Assembly: GCA_023213395.1 (NCBI GenBank)
Contig: CM041465.1
Location: 248,999,741-249,063,740 of the forward strand
DNA from: Cycas panzhihuaensis
Lineage: Eukaryota > Cycadophyta
Reading direction: 5' to 3'
Length of the DNA stretch: 64,000 bases
The notes beneath the pieces were generated by a model that worked only from the letters and a program-made list of their open reading frames with translations, was not told the origin of the DNA and did no database searches. Positions 1 to 11,499 of the stretch are shown here, piece by piece. The position numbers and the translations under genes were made by a program. Numbering within the stretch: the first letter of the stretch is position 1; every line of letters begins with the position of its first letter.

Positions 1-27
1 GTGGATTCTATAATTCCTGTTCCTTGT

Positions 28-554
28 TTATTTTCTTGTTGAATAACATCCAGTTATTGTTTTTTGTGGATTATTACCTGCATTTTTGAGAAAAATTGCT
101 ATAAAAGTAGAACTAGATCGCGACACAAATTTTACTATTATCAAAACTGCATACAGAGAGAGAGCTTGAATAATAGGAGTAAAGGCTAATTTATGTAACT
201 TACTAGTCTTTATTCCTTCAACTATTACAATATTATTTCTCATTTTGTCACAAATGAAACATTTGTCTCAAATAAAGATAACACGAAGTTTTTTTTCCTT
301 TCATTAGTTGTGAGACAGATAAGAGATTTTTCCATAATCCAGGTACAAAAAGAACGTTGCCTCTTATTTGAATTTTTCTTTTTATTCCTACAACAAGAGT
401 TCCTCTCCCTTCAATCCTTAGGGGGAAAATATCCCCAAGCTCAACAAAGTCACTATCAGGATACAAGTGAAGAAACTCAAACCAATCCCTTCATGCAGTC
501 ATATAGTGAGATGCCCCAGAGTCAACGTACCAATCAAGGTGGGATTGGATGGAT
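28..554 (-). pseudogene. TE1 protease and start of GAG-pre-integrase
   Basis: The retroviral-type aspartic protease active site WYVDSGASHYMT is at about 500-540, directly downstream of gag in the same frame. A TGA at 491-493 interrupts the frame, which then continues (LYPDSDFVELGDIFPLRIEG, then VLFVPGLWKNLLSVSQL), the usual C-terminal half of the copia protease. After another break the sequence VIVEGIKTSKLHKLAF (down to about 28) matches the stretch before the GAG-pre-integrase domain. The enzyme would cleave the Gag-Pol polyprotein. It is not functional here because of the stops. Confidence 0.75.
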
Positions 555-1130
555 GATGCTAGTGCTATTATGAAGGCAATCTCTTCTTCATCTTCCGCTT
601 GCTCTTTGCTATAATTTTTTGTATCCTTCTTCCCTTGGGCAATTCCAGCTCTCCTTTGACGATAGTCTCTAATAATATGACTTCTTCTCCCACAATAGTA
701 ATAGGCTCTAGTCTCTTCCATTCTTCCTCGTATAGCTCTTCCTCTTCGTCTTGAGCAACTTTTGAGTGGACCTCTGCCTCTAAAGATGAAGTCTTGTTGC
801 AAAGGGTTCTTCAAGCTACCCTATTTGCTCATATCTCTTAATTCTTTGTTCCTACAAGAGAATATGGCCACATAGGATATCAAAAGTCATGTTGGTTGGA
901 TATCCTACTACATCAAGAGCATTTATTAGATTATCAAAGGATCTAGTTAATTTGTTGAGCACAAGCTTGACAAGGTTTGGATTTGAGACAGGTTCACCGA
1001 CAAATGCAAGATTTTATTTTAATTCAACTACTCCGGTGATGAAATTGGATACTGATTCACCCTCTCTTAACTGAATTTGATACAATTGTTCCATTAAGGA
1101 GATTATCCTACCTTCATTTCTTTTTTGCCA
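555..1130 (-). pseudogene. TE1 gag (UBN2-type copia capsid plus CCHC knuckle), decayed
   Basis: The minus-strand translation from about 1109 down to 826 reads as a copia capsid protein: EGRIISLMEQLYQIQLREGE, then NPNLVKLVLNKLTRSFDNLI, then GYPTNMTFDILCGHIL. This run is open except for two stops, one where LK-stop-NLAF and one where LL-stop-EQ is read. Both stops fit a Gln codon changed by C to T. Downstream (665-720) is a degraded zinc knuckle, YYCGRRSHIIRDYRQR, in which Y replaces the first and last Cys of the CX2CX4HX4C pattern. Gag binds and packages element RNA. The N-terminal third is too decayed to place the start codon. Confidence 0.7.
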
Positions 1131-2187
1131 TAAGGAAGCAAGTATGCTCTAAGCTTCAGAAACTATGTTGACCTCACTAATGTGAGTTAGCAAAAAATCA
1201 GCAATTGACAAAGTGCTGGCAACAAGAGCATGGTTGTTCCTTTCTTCCCAATTAGTTCACCTAGCTCTATCAGCATTTCTTGCGTTGACTTCTGTTTTAT
1301 TGACTATATTCCATGTGTTTTTCATAGACAAGATATTCTTATTTTTTATTTTCTAAGTAGGATAATTTGATCCAAATAATTTATCATTTTCACACAGAGA
1401 GTAAATAGAAGACATCGAGCAGATGAACGACCATACAGATGGAATTGTCCAATATCATACGGTCATAACAGTTTTGGAAGGTGAAAAATGAAGCGGGTCT
1501 TATTTCAAAGCTTGACAGGTCACCTATGCAGATCTGAAGTTAGTTTTTTTATTGGATGTCTACTTATGCAAAAAATAACCCAAAAGCTTTATAGGCAATT
1601 AGAGTTTAAAAAAGGATTTTACATATAACTTGGAACATATCAGATGAAACCCTATAAAATCGTACTTGGTGTAAAGCTCTTGTAAAATAAAAAAGAATGC
1701 ATCTAATTTCTAGCATGAAATCTAACATAAATGAGAGAAATCAATAGAGAAAAGCCCAAACCCACATTTTTGAAAAAACTCAAACTCTTGGTGATGAAGG
1801 TCGAATTTCGCGTCAATCCTTTGGTGAAAAGTGATCTCCATACAAAAATGAGAGAAAACAATTGAAAAAAGCCCAACCCGCATTTTTAAAAAAACTTATA
1901 TTCTGTTGATGAAAGGTTGAATTTGGGGTAGGTCCTTTGGAGAAAAACAATCCCCATACAGAGGTGTTTAATCTGGGAAAGCTTCATCTCGATCTAGCAA
2001 CTTCAAAATTTTCTCATTCACACAGGTTTGTACACTTCTATACAAGCTCGATTTTCATATCACATCGCTGCCTAAAATTGTATTCTAAAGCCTTCAATAA
2101 GTGGTCCCTTCAAACTTCCTTACACTAATGCAGAGAGAAAAATTGAAGCCTCCAATAGATGGTCCCCTTAATCCTACTCTGATACCA

Positions 2188-2438
2188 CGTTAAACAAAAA
2201 ATAGGTAAGTATTTTGTTGCTCTAAAATAATGTCTTCTTCTCATTACTTACAAGTGAGAGATTCTCACATACATATACATTAAAGGGTGCAAAGAGGAGC
2301 CAATGAGAGAGAGCCAAAAGAAAACACTTTGCACAACTTTTAATAATCACATAAGTTGTGCTCTCAACTAAAGACTCTAAGTTAACATTGATTTAAGAAA
2401 AACAATACAAAATTCTAAGTAAAACCCTAACCTTAACA
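2188..2438 (-). repeat. TE1 5' LTR
   Basis: The LTR is bounded on the left by the primer-binding site complement (2176-2187, actctgatacca) and on the right by an end reading ccttaaca. The inner end reads cgttaaac where tgttaaac is expected, so the terminal inverted repeat TGTTAA/TTAACA has one mutated base. The 251-bp length is short but normal for copia. The second LTR is outside the window, so the right boundary rests on the terminal motif only. Confidence 0.55.
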
Positions 2439-3182
2439 GTATATGCTTGGTGAACTCTGCGTGCTGAGATCTCTACAATCTTAATGTTCACGCACTGGTG
2501 TATTTCTTGGCACTCATCACTATTAATCACCTTTGCATTAACCATTTGTACTATGAATAGTAGTGTTCTATGACGTACATGCCTTCTCCCATGTAGTTTC
2601 TATGTTATAAGTTCCTCTTCCAATGCTAACTATCTGTGTCTATTTCCTAGTTCAAAATTACTCAAACAAGTACTCCAACTTACTAACAATAATTCAATTC
2701 AAGTGGGTCTCCTTTGCCCTAACTACATTGTAAACCCAGAGCCATGGGTATGGTCCTACTATGGGTCTACCCCGCCTTAGCCATGGGTTTATGGAGTTAT
2801 TATTTCAAATTGGAGTTGTAGTAACCTCCAACTAAATCTTCTCCCACAAATCTACACAACCGATAATCTACTTCCTCTTGTTGATTCAAGAACAAGCAAA
2901 ACATAGCCTAGGTGAAGTCCAGTTCAATGGACAAGCCCAACATGTGAAGTGGGCAACAACCAAATCACATTCAGGGGGAACTACAAACAAATCATTCTCC
3001 TCAATGAAGAGATTTTACGCCTATAATGGTCGATACACAGTTTAAGCTTGAAAGATTATATGTTTCAATTCAATGAAGATGGTTGCTAGCTTGAATGAGA
3101 AGACTTCCGAGATTTCACATTCCTTGGTGAGCCCAAATAAGCACTTAGAGACTACGGTCTTAACCCACCAAACTCCCTAGCA
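2439..3182 (-). other. TE2 leader, outer part; no gene seen
   Basis: This stretch holds no ORF or domain that I recognise on either strand. If TE3 is removed, it joins to 13554-13897 (TTGCTGCTAGGGAG on the minus strand). Together they look like the untranslated leader downstream of the TE2 LTR. TE1 seems to have inserted into it at 2439. Confidence 0.35.
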
Positions 3183-3187
3183 GCAAT

Positions 3188-4011
3188 TGTTGGCATCAAA
3201 ATTGACTCAATGGTTGTGTGAGGACTAGAGGTAGGTCAGATAACCTGGGTTGTGCAGGTACGGACCGTACGGAGGTACGCACGCAGTGGCGAGCGGCAGG
3301 CGTGCAGGTGCGTATGACGGTGCGTGCACAGGCGGATGCGCATGACGAGGCACGATGGCGGAGCATGGCGAAGCAATGATGCGCATTACTCCGTGGGACG
3401 GTGAAGACACAGGGAGGTGCGGGCGACGCGTGCATTTACGCACGGAACCAAAGGAAGAATTAATTAAGGTTAACCAAAGAGATTAAGTGAAGAGGTACGC
3501 ATTAATTGAAGAGGCACGCATGGTCGAAAGGGTACGGTTATGACAGTCATAACCCTTCACCAAAAGGTACCAACAGAGTACTTAAGGAGGTGCATGATTC
3601 ACTGGTTAGGGTGAGAGCCGAGATCAAGGGTGCAAAGGTGCGTATGACGATGACGTATGATGGCCGATTGGAGCATGAGTGCATGATAAGTACCATCCGG
3701 TACGCATATGTAACAGAGGGATCGTATGTCATTGGAATGCTCAGAACGCATTCCACTGTAAATAAACTGCTGAATTAATAAAAGAAGAGTTATGTGGAAA
3801 TTGGTGCATTCTTGATGTGTGTTGATGATGTCTTTGAAGTATGTATTGAATTACATCTTCTTTGTGTACCATTCTGTGAATTATATATGGAATTATATGT
3901 GGAATATATGTGTATAACCATGTTGACAGTGTCCTAAAACTAGACTATAGCGCTGTGTAACCTTGACAAGTGCACTGATTCCACGAAGGGTGTGGAATCT
4001 ATAAGTCAACA
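3188..4011 (+). repeat. TE3 5' LTR
   Basis: The LTR starts tgttggcatcaaaattgac and ends aagtcaaca (TG...CA). It pairs with 12718-13548. It contains a GC-rich block (about 3255-3435) with repeated cgtacgg and gcgtgc words, then an AT-rich second half. The two LTRs are nearly identical over their AT-rich parts but hard to align in the GC-rich block. Confidence 0.93.
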
Positions 4012-4153
4012 TTGGTTCCATTGCCTACGTCCATTGAGGAGGGACAGGGCCTAGGGGTTTCAAAGAGAAAAGAATGCGTAAAGGGCAGAGGACCCTGGCT
4101 GCCGTCGTGATGGCAGGCTATAACTAAGCCACAGGCAGCCAGGGGACCTTCCA

Positions 4154-5975
4154 ATGCCACCTAAGAGGCCTTCAAGGTCGGAAGAGCCCCAAAAGGATAC
4201 TTCACCTAAGGAAAAGGAAACCAGCAGGCAAAGGGCACTAAGATGGTCAAAAGAGGCAACACTCAGAAGGGCGAGGAGACTAAGTTCGCAAAACAACGAG
4301 ACTAAGGGACAGTCCGTTGAAGGATCTGAGGCAAGTGGAGCCCAGACACCCAGAAGAAGAAACCCATGGCGAGCATGGTATTGACACCAACCCCTATCGA
4401 GAGGATTTGTTTAGCCCTAATTGGAAGGAAGCCTAAAGTGGACGAAAAACATAAGGAAATCTTAATGAGGGAAGTATACCAATGAGGACAGCCCGAAGGA
4501 CCTAGGTGACAGTGACAAGAAGGCGGAGGCAGGTCCCGCGGCGTACTGGGAAAACGCGCTAACGTGGCAGCTATTTAAAGATTCGGCGAAAAGGGTTCGA
4601 TCAATCTTACATTACGGTAACACCATTGACAATACAAGTTCCAGGTGTAGTGGAACCTATACATATAAAAACTCCGTTTAAAAATCCGTTGTTTGGAAAG
4701 GATACGGCGTGATAGTCACTCCCAAGACATCCCCAAAGGACGGAGGAGGAAAGATCACCATCGGGGAACGGTTGCAATCTCCCAAGATGGACGACCATAG
4801 AGATTTCGGAAATTAATCTTCAATGATACTTGACGCAGAGCATGTGTATTTGTTTCGAATCTCATTGATGTTAGAAAAATAACAGACGAAGATGAGATTA
4901 AAGCACGCTTTGTACATTGAGAGGTGTACCCTTGGCTTGGTATAAGGAAGCGAACAAAAATGAGCCATGGGCAAAGATGAAGAAAGCGTTCAAGAGAGAT
5001 TCCAAAAGTTTCGCGATAATGAAGTCATGGAAATCGCATTGCGAAATCGTGCAGAGGCCGGGAGTCCGTCCTAACTTACATTAGTAGAATGAAGATTATT
5101 GCGGCAAGTATGATCAATGAGACAATTACGGATCATAACATGAAGAATTACTTCGTCAGAGGGCTAAATGAGAAGTTGCGAGCCATGATGCATGCTCATC
5201 CAGAAATCATTCAAGAATGCTCAGAGTTGGCATTGGATTTCGAGATGGAAATGGACGCCTTGTGCGAGGGACAAGATTCCTTCGCTAAGATTGCAAGATG
5301 AGATTAGAGAGTCGAGACAGAATCGGCTAATCGACCCTTCCGCCAAAGTTGGAGTAGCGTAAGAGGAGTCCGAATTAGAGGCACCGAGGAAAGAAGTAGC
5401 CCGATTGAAAATCGAAATAATCGGAAGAAGAAGAGACACCGAAGAAGAAAGAGCACATGGAAGGGTGACCAAGTGGTGCCATATTTGTGAAGAAAACTCA
5501 CATACCACCCGGAATGTGAATTGAACTTAAAAACAATGTGGCCTCACAGAGAAGTGGTGCCACATATGTGAGGTGGATACCCACACAACTAGGGATTGCT
5601 TCTACAATTCCAGAGGAAAATCATTTAGAGGTCGAGGTCGGGAAGAGGCAACCCACCTCGCAATGTGTATACAACGAGGGGTGCACGGAACCCTCGAGGA
5701 AGAGATACCGATGGGGAGATGCCTCATGCGCCTCAGACACTGGAAGTCCGAATGCCCGATGAAGCAGGAATACGAACAAAAGCCGTTCGTATGTGGTAGT
5801 AAATCAGGCCAAGTGACCACAAAGCGAAGATTGCAAGGGTAAAGCCAAAGCAACAAACTTAATGACGATCGTCGAAACAAAAATGTGAAATTGCGTAATA
5901 GCGAGAAGAGAAAGTGGATGAAGAATACCCACATCCCCCAACTGAATTGGATCGGTACAAGAAAGCAAAACAAGT
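4154..5975 (+). pseudogene. TE3 gag (gypsy capsid with multiple CCHC knuckles)
   Basis: The start ATG at 4154 opens MPPKRPSRSEEPQKDTSPKE. TE6 gag opens the same way (MPPKWPSK...), which supports this start. The capsid core appears in pieces: VPLAWYKEAN near 4927, and NYFVRGLNEKLRAMMHAHPE at about 5143-5205 in the frame that starts at 5089. Zinc knuckles follow: WCHICEENSHTTR (about 5478), WCHICEVDTHTTRDC (about 5555), a third near 5718 (GRCLMR...HWKSEC) and a possible fourth near 5790. All follow CX2CX4HX4C or a damaged form. Several knuckle pairs in one gag are unusual and are also seen in TE6. The frame changes many times. Confidence 0.8.
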
Positions 5976-6282
5976 GTTGGATGGTTTAATCCAGAGGAAG
6001 ATATCGCCAATGGGTAAGCGGAAACAAAAATGTGTATGCGTTCGGAAAAACAAACAAAAGAGCCGGAGAAACTACTAGAAGAATCAACGGTAAAACCCCA
6101 AATGGTGCAAATGGAGGAGTTATTCAAAGGATTACCAGCCGAAGATATTCCCCGAATGTTGGTACTAATGGAGAATTTAGTAAAGCAGTTGCTGTTGACC
6201 ATTCCTCTGTCTCAGGTGATTGATTGGATTAAAGGAGGTGTGTTGCAAAAAGGAATTACCAAAAGCTTGAAACAAGTTATAC

Positions 6283-6744
6283 CATCGTTCGACATGGATC
6301 CAATGGTAACCATGACTGTATTGGGAGAAACATTTCCTCGAGTCATTGTGGATGGAGGCGGCAAGATGGCGTGTTACCCTCGCAACATGGCGTAAATTGG
6401 GAAGTCCGCAATTGGGCGACAACTTATTCACTCAAATTGGCCAATGAATTCTTGAGTACGACCGTGGGCGGTTGGCCGATATAAAAGTAAACGTGGCAGG
6501 GATAGTGGTGAGAGTCGACTTCACGATCGTAGAAACAGAGAAAGGAGCCACTCCCTACCCAGCGTTACTAGGAAGGCCATGGTTGTACAGGAGCAATGCC
6601 TCGAGGTGGGAAAAGGTAACCTTCACTTTGTCAGACAGCAACAACAAAGTGGTGCTACCAATGCTGGGAAGGAATTCAATTGAGGTAATCCCAGACGAAG
6701 GATCTAGCACAACAAGAATCAAAGACAACATTCTCTTCCAATGA
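6283..6744 (+). pseudogene. TE3 aspartic protease
   Basis: The active-site strand reads FPRVIVDGGG (about 6331), with DGG where most retropepsins have DSG or DTG. TE6 has VIVDGEA at the same place, so DG-x seems to be a lineage feature. After one frameshift the reading continues ATWRKLGSP, then a long open stretch ADIKVNVAGIVVRVDFTIVE and PALLGRPWLY (6472-6744), the C-terminal half of gypsy proteases. The enzyme would process the polyprotein. Confidence 0.75.
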
Positions 6745-8155
6745 GGAAGAACATATCTTCCACATGGCGGAAGAACCCACGACGTCGAGCGATGTCGGCA
6801 TGAAGAACCAACGGATCTCGAGGAGGTATACAACTCTTCTGATGACGAACATGGTATGAGGTTCGTGGATTCGGCTCGAGGATGCTTATGAAGTAAACTC
6901 CTCTTCATTCGGATGTAATTTGTTATCTAAATATGTATCTAAACATTGATGATGATAATTTAAATTCTTTTGATTATATGCTGACTAATGATCCTTTGGA
7001 AACTGATAACACCCTAGACCAACCAACCCCTAGTTTATTTAGTAATTTTCATAGTTTTTTCTAGTTAGTAGTAACCCCGACATCCCGTCTACTTCAGGTG
7101 TGGGTCCTGAGGTAGATTCCCTACCCCCCCCTTTTATACAACCCGAGGAAGGAAGTAACATTCCCTCCTCTTCTTCCTTAGAGGTACACCTTGACCTTAA
7201 ATCTCTTCCAACCATTGGCGCCAAAACGGAGAAATGGAAGGAGGATTCGGTAAGTGCTTCTAGCAAGTCCGGTCTAGGAAACAAAATTACCATTAGGAAA
7301 AACTAGCGGTCAAACCTATATTGGATATTACGTTAAACCATTCTATGGGAAAGCAGTTATATGGGACTACCCATTTAACACATTGTATTGAGTATTGGAT
7401 AGAACAAGGTAACTGGATAAAACTAAATGGCAACAGGACTTAATCCTAACTCTCGAGGGACAAACTTGGTATTGGTACTTAGCTCACCAACATAACCTTA
7501 GCCATTGGCAAGAATTGCAATCGATGTTTGAATACGATTCGATCATCCGAACCAACTAGCTATTCCAATATTCTATGTAGGACAGACCCTAGAAAACACA
7601 TACAGTGTGTAAATGTAATGGAAATCCTTGAGTATAACTAAGCGATTGGTCTAACTACTTCTACCACACCACAGGAAAGTAGCAAAAAGCGGTTCTGGGA
7701 AGGAGAAAAACTTAGAGATAACTTGGGAAAACCTAAGGAATCTTTTATCAAAACCTTTAGGCATACCTCGAGAAAACCAAGAAGTAGACACAGTCACGAA
7801 ACATATCGAATAACGAGCATAAAGCTAGAACAAAGATCCAACAGATCATGAAACAATAGATTCCACACATAGCGAAAATGAAGAAATTGTGAATTATCCT
7901 GCAGAGTTCTGAGAATTCACCGTTGGAGAAAGAGAAATAGAAGATACTCCGGCACAAAGCGGAAAATGTGGAAGATGTGGGAAAAACAAAGTTGAAAACA
8001 ACGAAATTAATGTTGGCAACTCGGAAAATCCTCAACTCATTCGAATTGGAGATTATTGGGATTCCCAAACAAGAGCCAAAGCTCGGCAATTGTTCAAGAA
8101 TTCCGTGATGTATTTGCGTGGTCATATAAAGATTTGAAAGGTATTCCTTGAAATA
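6745..8155 (+). other. TE3 protease-RT linker, no conserved domain
   Basis: This lies between the protease and RT. Short acidic and Ser/Pro-rich open stretches occur (for example 7100-7306, with PPPFIQPEEGSNIPSSSS). TE6 has a comparable Ser/Thr/Pro-rich stretch at the same place. I recognise no enzyme domain. Confidence 0.5.
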
Positions 8156-8159
8156 GGAA

Positions 8160-8906
8160 TGCATCACATTGATCCGTGGAAGACGCTAAACCAAGTAAAG
8201 CTGACCATATCGTATGAATCAAAGTATAAAGAAAAAGTAAAACCGAATGGATAAAATGTTAGAAGCGGGGTATATATATGAAATTGACTACGGTGGTTGG
8301 GTGAGCCACAGTAGTAGTAGTCCCAAAGAAAAATGGGAAAATTCGAGTGCATGTGGATTACGGACAATTAAACAAAGTGACGAAAAAGATCCATTTACAT
8401 TTGCCATTCACGGAGGATATTCTAGAAGCGATCGGAGGAAATGAAATTTATTCATTCACGACGGATTTAGTGGGTACAATCAGTGCGGATTGCCCCCAAG
8501 ATCGGCCAAAACAACATTCGTAACGGAATGGGGTACGTACGCCTATAAGGTAATGCCATTTGGTCTTACGAATGCACCAGCAACATTTCAACGGATTGTG
8601 ATTAATATCTTTCGTAAGTTCATTGGAGAAAAAGTTGCTGTATTTTTAGACAATTGGACATTGTACGGGTTGATGAAGAACCACATGGAAAACTTAAGAG
8701 AAATGTTGCAAACTTGCCGGGAAAACAAACTGTCTCAATCCAGAAAAGTGTACATTTCTGGTACCATTTGGAAACCTCTTGGGGCACATAGTCAGCAAAG
8801 AAGGATTGCTGACAGATCCAGCGAAAGTGTCTGCCATTTTACACTTTCCGACACCAAATACGAGGAAGCAACTAAAAGGTTTTTTGGGTTTAACCGGATA
8901 TTATAG
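8160..8906 (+). pseudogene. TE3 reverse transcriptase
   Basis: Recognisable blocks in order are: MHHIDPWKT (8160), DKMLEAGYIYEIDYGGW (about 8250), a damaged catalytic region near 8455, TTFVTEWGTYAYKVMPFGLT with NAPATFQ (8512-8590), then VAVFLDNWTLYG (about 8635-8670), and the thumb region. The YxDD-type catalytic box reads FLDN, so the second catalytic Asp is Asn. TE6 keeps FLDDW at this place. The domain spans several frames. Confidence 0.85.
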
Positions 8907-9420
8907 AAAATTTATCGGAGGATATGCGTATATATCCGGACCTCTGGAAGAATTCTTTGAAAAAAGAATATTGAATGGATATGGACTAAAGATCGAGAAC
9001 GAGCATTGAAACATCAAGCGAGCCATAGTAGCGACCGATACTACGATTCCGGATTGGAAGAACCTTCCATGTGCATGTGGGCCAGCGTCACAATACGCTA
9101 TTGGATGCGTATTGGCCCAACCAGTGATGATAAAATGGATCATCCAATATATTTTGCCGATCGGAAACTTACAAGAGCGAGCGTAATTATACAACAACAG
9201 AGAGAAGCACTCGGCATGGTTTATGCACTCTGAAATTTCGACACTATTTATTATCTAATCCATTTCTATTTTTGTCGACCATCAAGCTTTGATGTATCCG
9301 TAAACAAACCTATTATGCGAGGAAGAATCGTGAGATGGTTAATCTTTGTTTCAAGAATTTTCGCTCGTAATCATTGTGAAACCGTAAGGCGCACATTATC
9401 CCGCATCAACTATCAAGAAT
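8890..9420 (+). pseudogene. TE3 RNase H region
   Basis: This follows RT directly. FLGLTGYYRKFIGGYAYISG (about 8885-8940) marks the RT-RNase H connection. PIYFADRKLTRASVIIQQQR with EALGMVYAL (9144-9230) is the RNase H segment typical of gypsy elements, and VDHQAL-type sequence follows near 9275. RNase H removes the RNA strand during cDNA synthesis. At least three frames are needed to read it. Confidence 0.75.
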
Positions 9421-9424
9421 CAAA

Positions 9425-10690
9425 AATGGAGAGAGAGCTACGGGGTACCAGATGACTTTCGAGACAGCTCTATTCAAGTGGATGCGATTCGAGATTGGTA
9501 TGAGGGTATACCGAATACCTAGCAACCGTAAAGTCCCAGAATTAGATCGTACGGGAAGAAGGAATTTCATTAGAAAAGCGGAGCCGTACGACTCATTAGT
9601 GGAGAATTGTATAAATTGGGACGAGATGACATATTGCGGCGTTGTGTTCGACAAAGATGAGACAAATCGATTATGTCGCAGCACATGAAGGAGTAGCGGT
9701 GGCCACATGGGGAAATTGGCCACATGGCGGAAAATCTTGACGTCGGGATTCTGGTGGCCATCAATGTTCGACGATGTGAAGAAATGGGTTCAAGCATCGA
9801 CCACGCCAACGAGTGGGGAAACCTAAGCAAGCAGGATTTCCACCGTTGCATCCTATACTACCCTTGGCACCGTTTGAAAAGTGGGGACTCGACTTTGTGG
9901 GGCCAATCAAACCAGCAGCACGACGATCAAACGCTCGATATATTCTAGTAGCCACCACTACACGACAAAGTGGGTAGAAGCACGTGCATTGAGGAAAGCC
10001 GATGCGTAAAGCACAAAGAAGATTTGCATGCGAGGTGATAATCACGAGATTTGGATGCCCTTGGAGATTGTGAGTGACCAAGGTGCCCATTTCCTTAACC
10101 AAACCATGGAAGCATTGACAAGCGCCTTCATGATCGACCATCGAAATCAACCCCATACTATCCGAGCCAGCGGTCAAGCGGAAACTCCAACAAGATAATC
10201 GAAACTGCTTACGGAAGATATGCGACATCGGCGGATCAGTTGGGCGAAGTTACCTTCCGTACTATGGGCTTTTAAATGCGACGTATAAGCGATCGGTGGG
10301 GCAAACACCATTTCAAGCGGTGTATGGCACGAAGCCATCCTTCCAAGCGAGTTCGAGATACCCGACTTGCGGTGGCAATACAATGCCGACTCGGCGACCG
10401 CCCGATCCACAGAACGACGGTGGAAGATTTAATACGGTTGGAAGAAAGCGCGACATCTAGCAAATTGGGTGCGACATATAGAGAAAAGGCGACAAAAGGC
10501 GTGGCATGACCGCTATCTGCGAAACCACAATTCCATGAGGGTGATCACGTATTGCTATCTGACGGCAAATTCAAAAGCACCCGGTAAACTCAAGATGCGA
10601 TGGTTAGGACCATACATCGAGAAAAATTTTCGAAAATGGTTCGGTGCGACGAAATCGGCGGACCTCTGCTACCAACACGGGTAAATGGTA
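9425..10690 (+). pseudogene. TE3 integrase
   Basis: The zinc-binding N-terminal part is present but damaged (HMGKLATWRKILTSG and SGFWWPSMFDDVKKWVQ, about 9700-9795). The core then reads WGLDFVGPIKPAARRS (about 9875) with the first catalytic Asp, and EIVSDQGAHFLNQTMEALTS (about 10065-10125) with the second. The third catalytic Glu should lie near 10190, where the frame breaks. A C-terminal part reading SILPSEFEIPDLRWQYNADS (about 10335) follows. The enzyme would insert the cDNA into the genome. Confidence 0.8.
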
Positions 10691-10815
10691 GCGAGACTCA
10701 AGTCTTATATCGAGTAGCCACCACCGGTAGGATCGTTGGTTGTACCATAGCGTATTGCATGATATTGAGGCAATCGACTGCCTTGATACCGAGCCATGAT
10801 CCCGTTCGGTATGGA

Positions 10816-10864
10816 AAAAATAAAAAATAAAAATAAAATAAAAAAATAAAAATAAAAAAACCAT
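10816..10864 (+). repeat. A-rich low-complexity tract in TE3
   Basis: About 48 bases made of short A runs interrupted by T, just after the integrase end. It separates the pol region from the 3' accessory region. No coding role is visible. Confidence 0.8.
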
Positions 10865-10934
10865 AACTCAGTTCTGACATAAGCAACAGCAGCGTAATCC
10901 AAGAAAAACCAGAGGGAATTCATCAGCATACAAG

Positions 10935-11345
10935 CGAATTACGAGTGCGTGCCAAAACAGTGCGTTACAGTGCACGCTGATTGGACGTTGATAAAAGTGT
11001 AAAATATACTATACGTACCAAGCAATTCATAACGACGCATAGTGGAAAAAGTGGCTCCGAATTATACTATGCGTGCGAGAAAATGCTGTGACAGTGCGCA
11101 TAGTAGAAATAATTTTAAGTGACTCAACTACATTATACGTGCACGAAAAGTGCGTGAGCAGTGCGCCGCGATTGCGGGAGGCGTAAACTCGAGTCATACA
11201 TTATACATTACCAACGGCGTGCGTGTCGGTGCATGTGTAAAAGAGACTTAAAGGGCTATGTGTGTTATACGTACCAAAGAAAGTACGTGTCGAGTACGCT
11301 GTGACAATTTTTAAAGCGATATCGTACCAAGGGCACGTATAAGAC
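10935..11345 (+). repeat. Degenerate tandem repeat array in TE3
   Basis: About six units of roughly 60-70 bp. Each begins with a variant of ttatacgtaccaa and carries gtgcgtg and cagtgcgc words. Examples begin near 11009, 11074, 11142, 11208 and 11270. No ORF crosses the array. It lies between integrase and the 3' accessory ORF. Confidence 0.65.
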
Positions 11346-11499
11346 AAAATACGCAAAACGACAAATTATTACGTACCTGCGAACATTCCGTGCGATGCAG
11401 CGAGCGGAAACGGACCACGGCGGCGCAAGGGTTTGCTCGAATGCAGCGTCCGCGTGACGAGCGGTGAAAGCGGCAAGCGTTCCTCGGAGAATGCGTATG

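Larger units (their letters stand above)
1..2438 (-). mobile_element. TE1: Ty1/copia retrotransposon, 5' part, truncated by window edge
   Basis: Reading the minus strand from right to left, the order is LTR (2438-2188), primer-binding site (2187-2176, close to TGGTATCAGAGT), a leader of about 1 kb, gag and then protease. This is the 5' half of a copia element. Integrase, RT and the second LTR lie beyond base 1, so its target duplication cannot be checked. The leader (about 1131-2175) holds no gene that I can see. It contains a partial internal repeat: two A-rich stretches (around 1738-1800 and 1850-1910) share wording such as 'gaaaagccca'. Confidence 0.8.

Noticed and set aside
3196-3443. Two overlapping minus-strand frames in the TE3 5' LTR
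   Set aside because: The frames lie in a GC-rich LTR block and are not present in the 3' LTR, where the block is altered.
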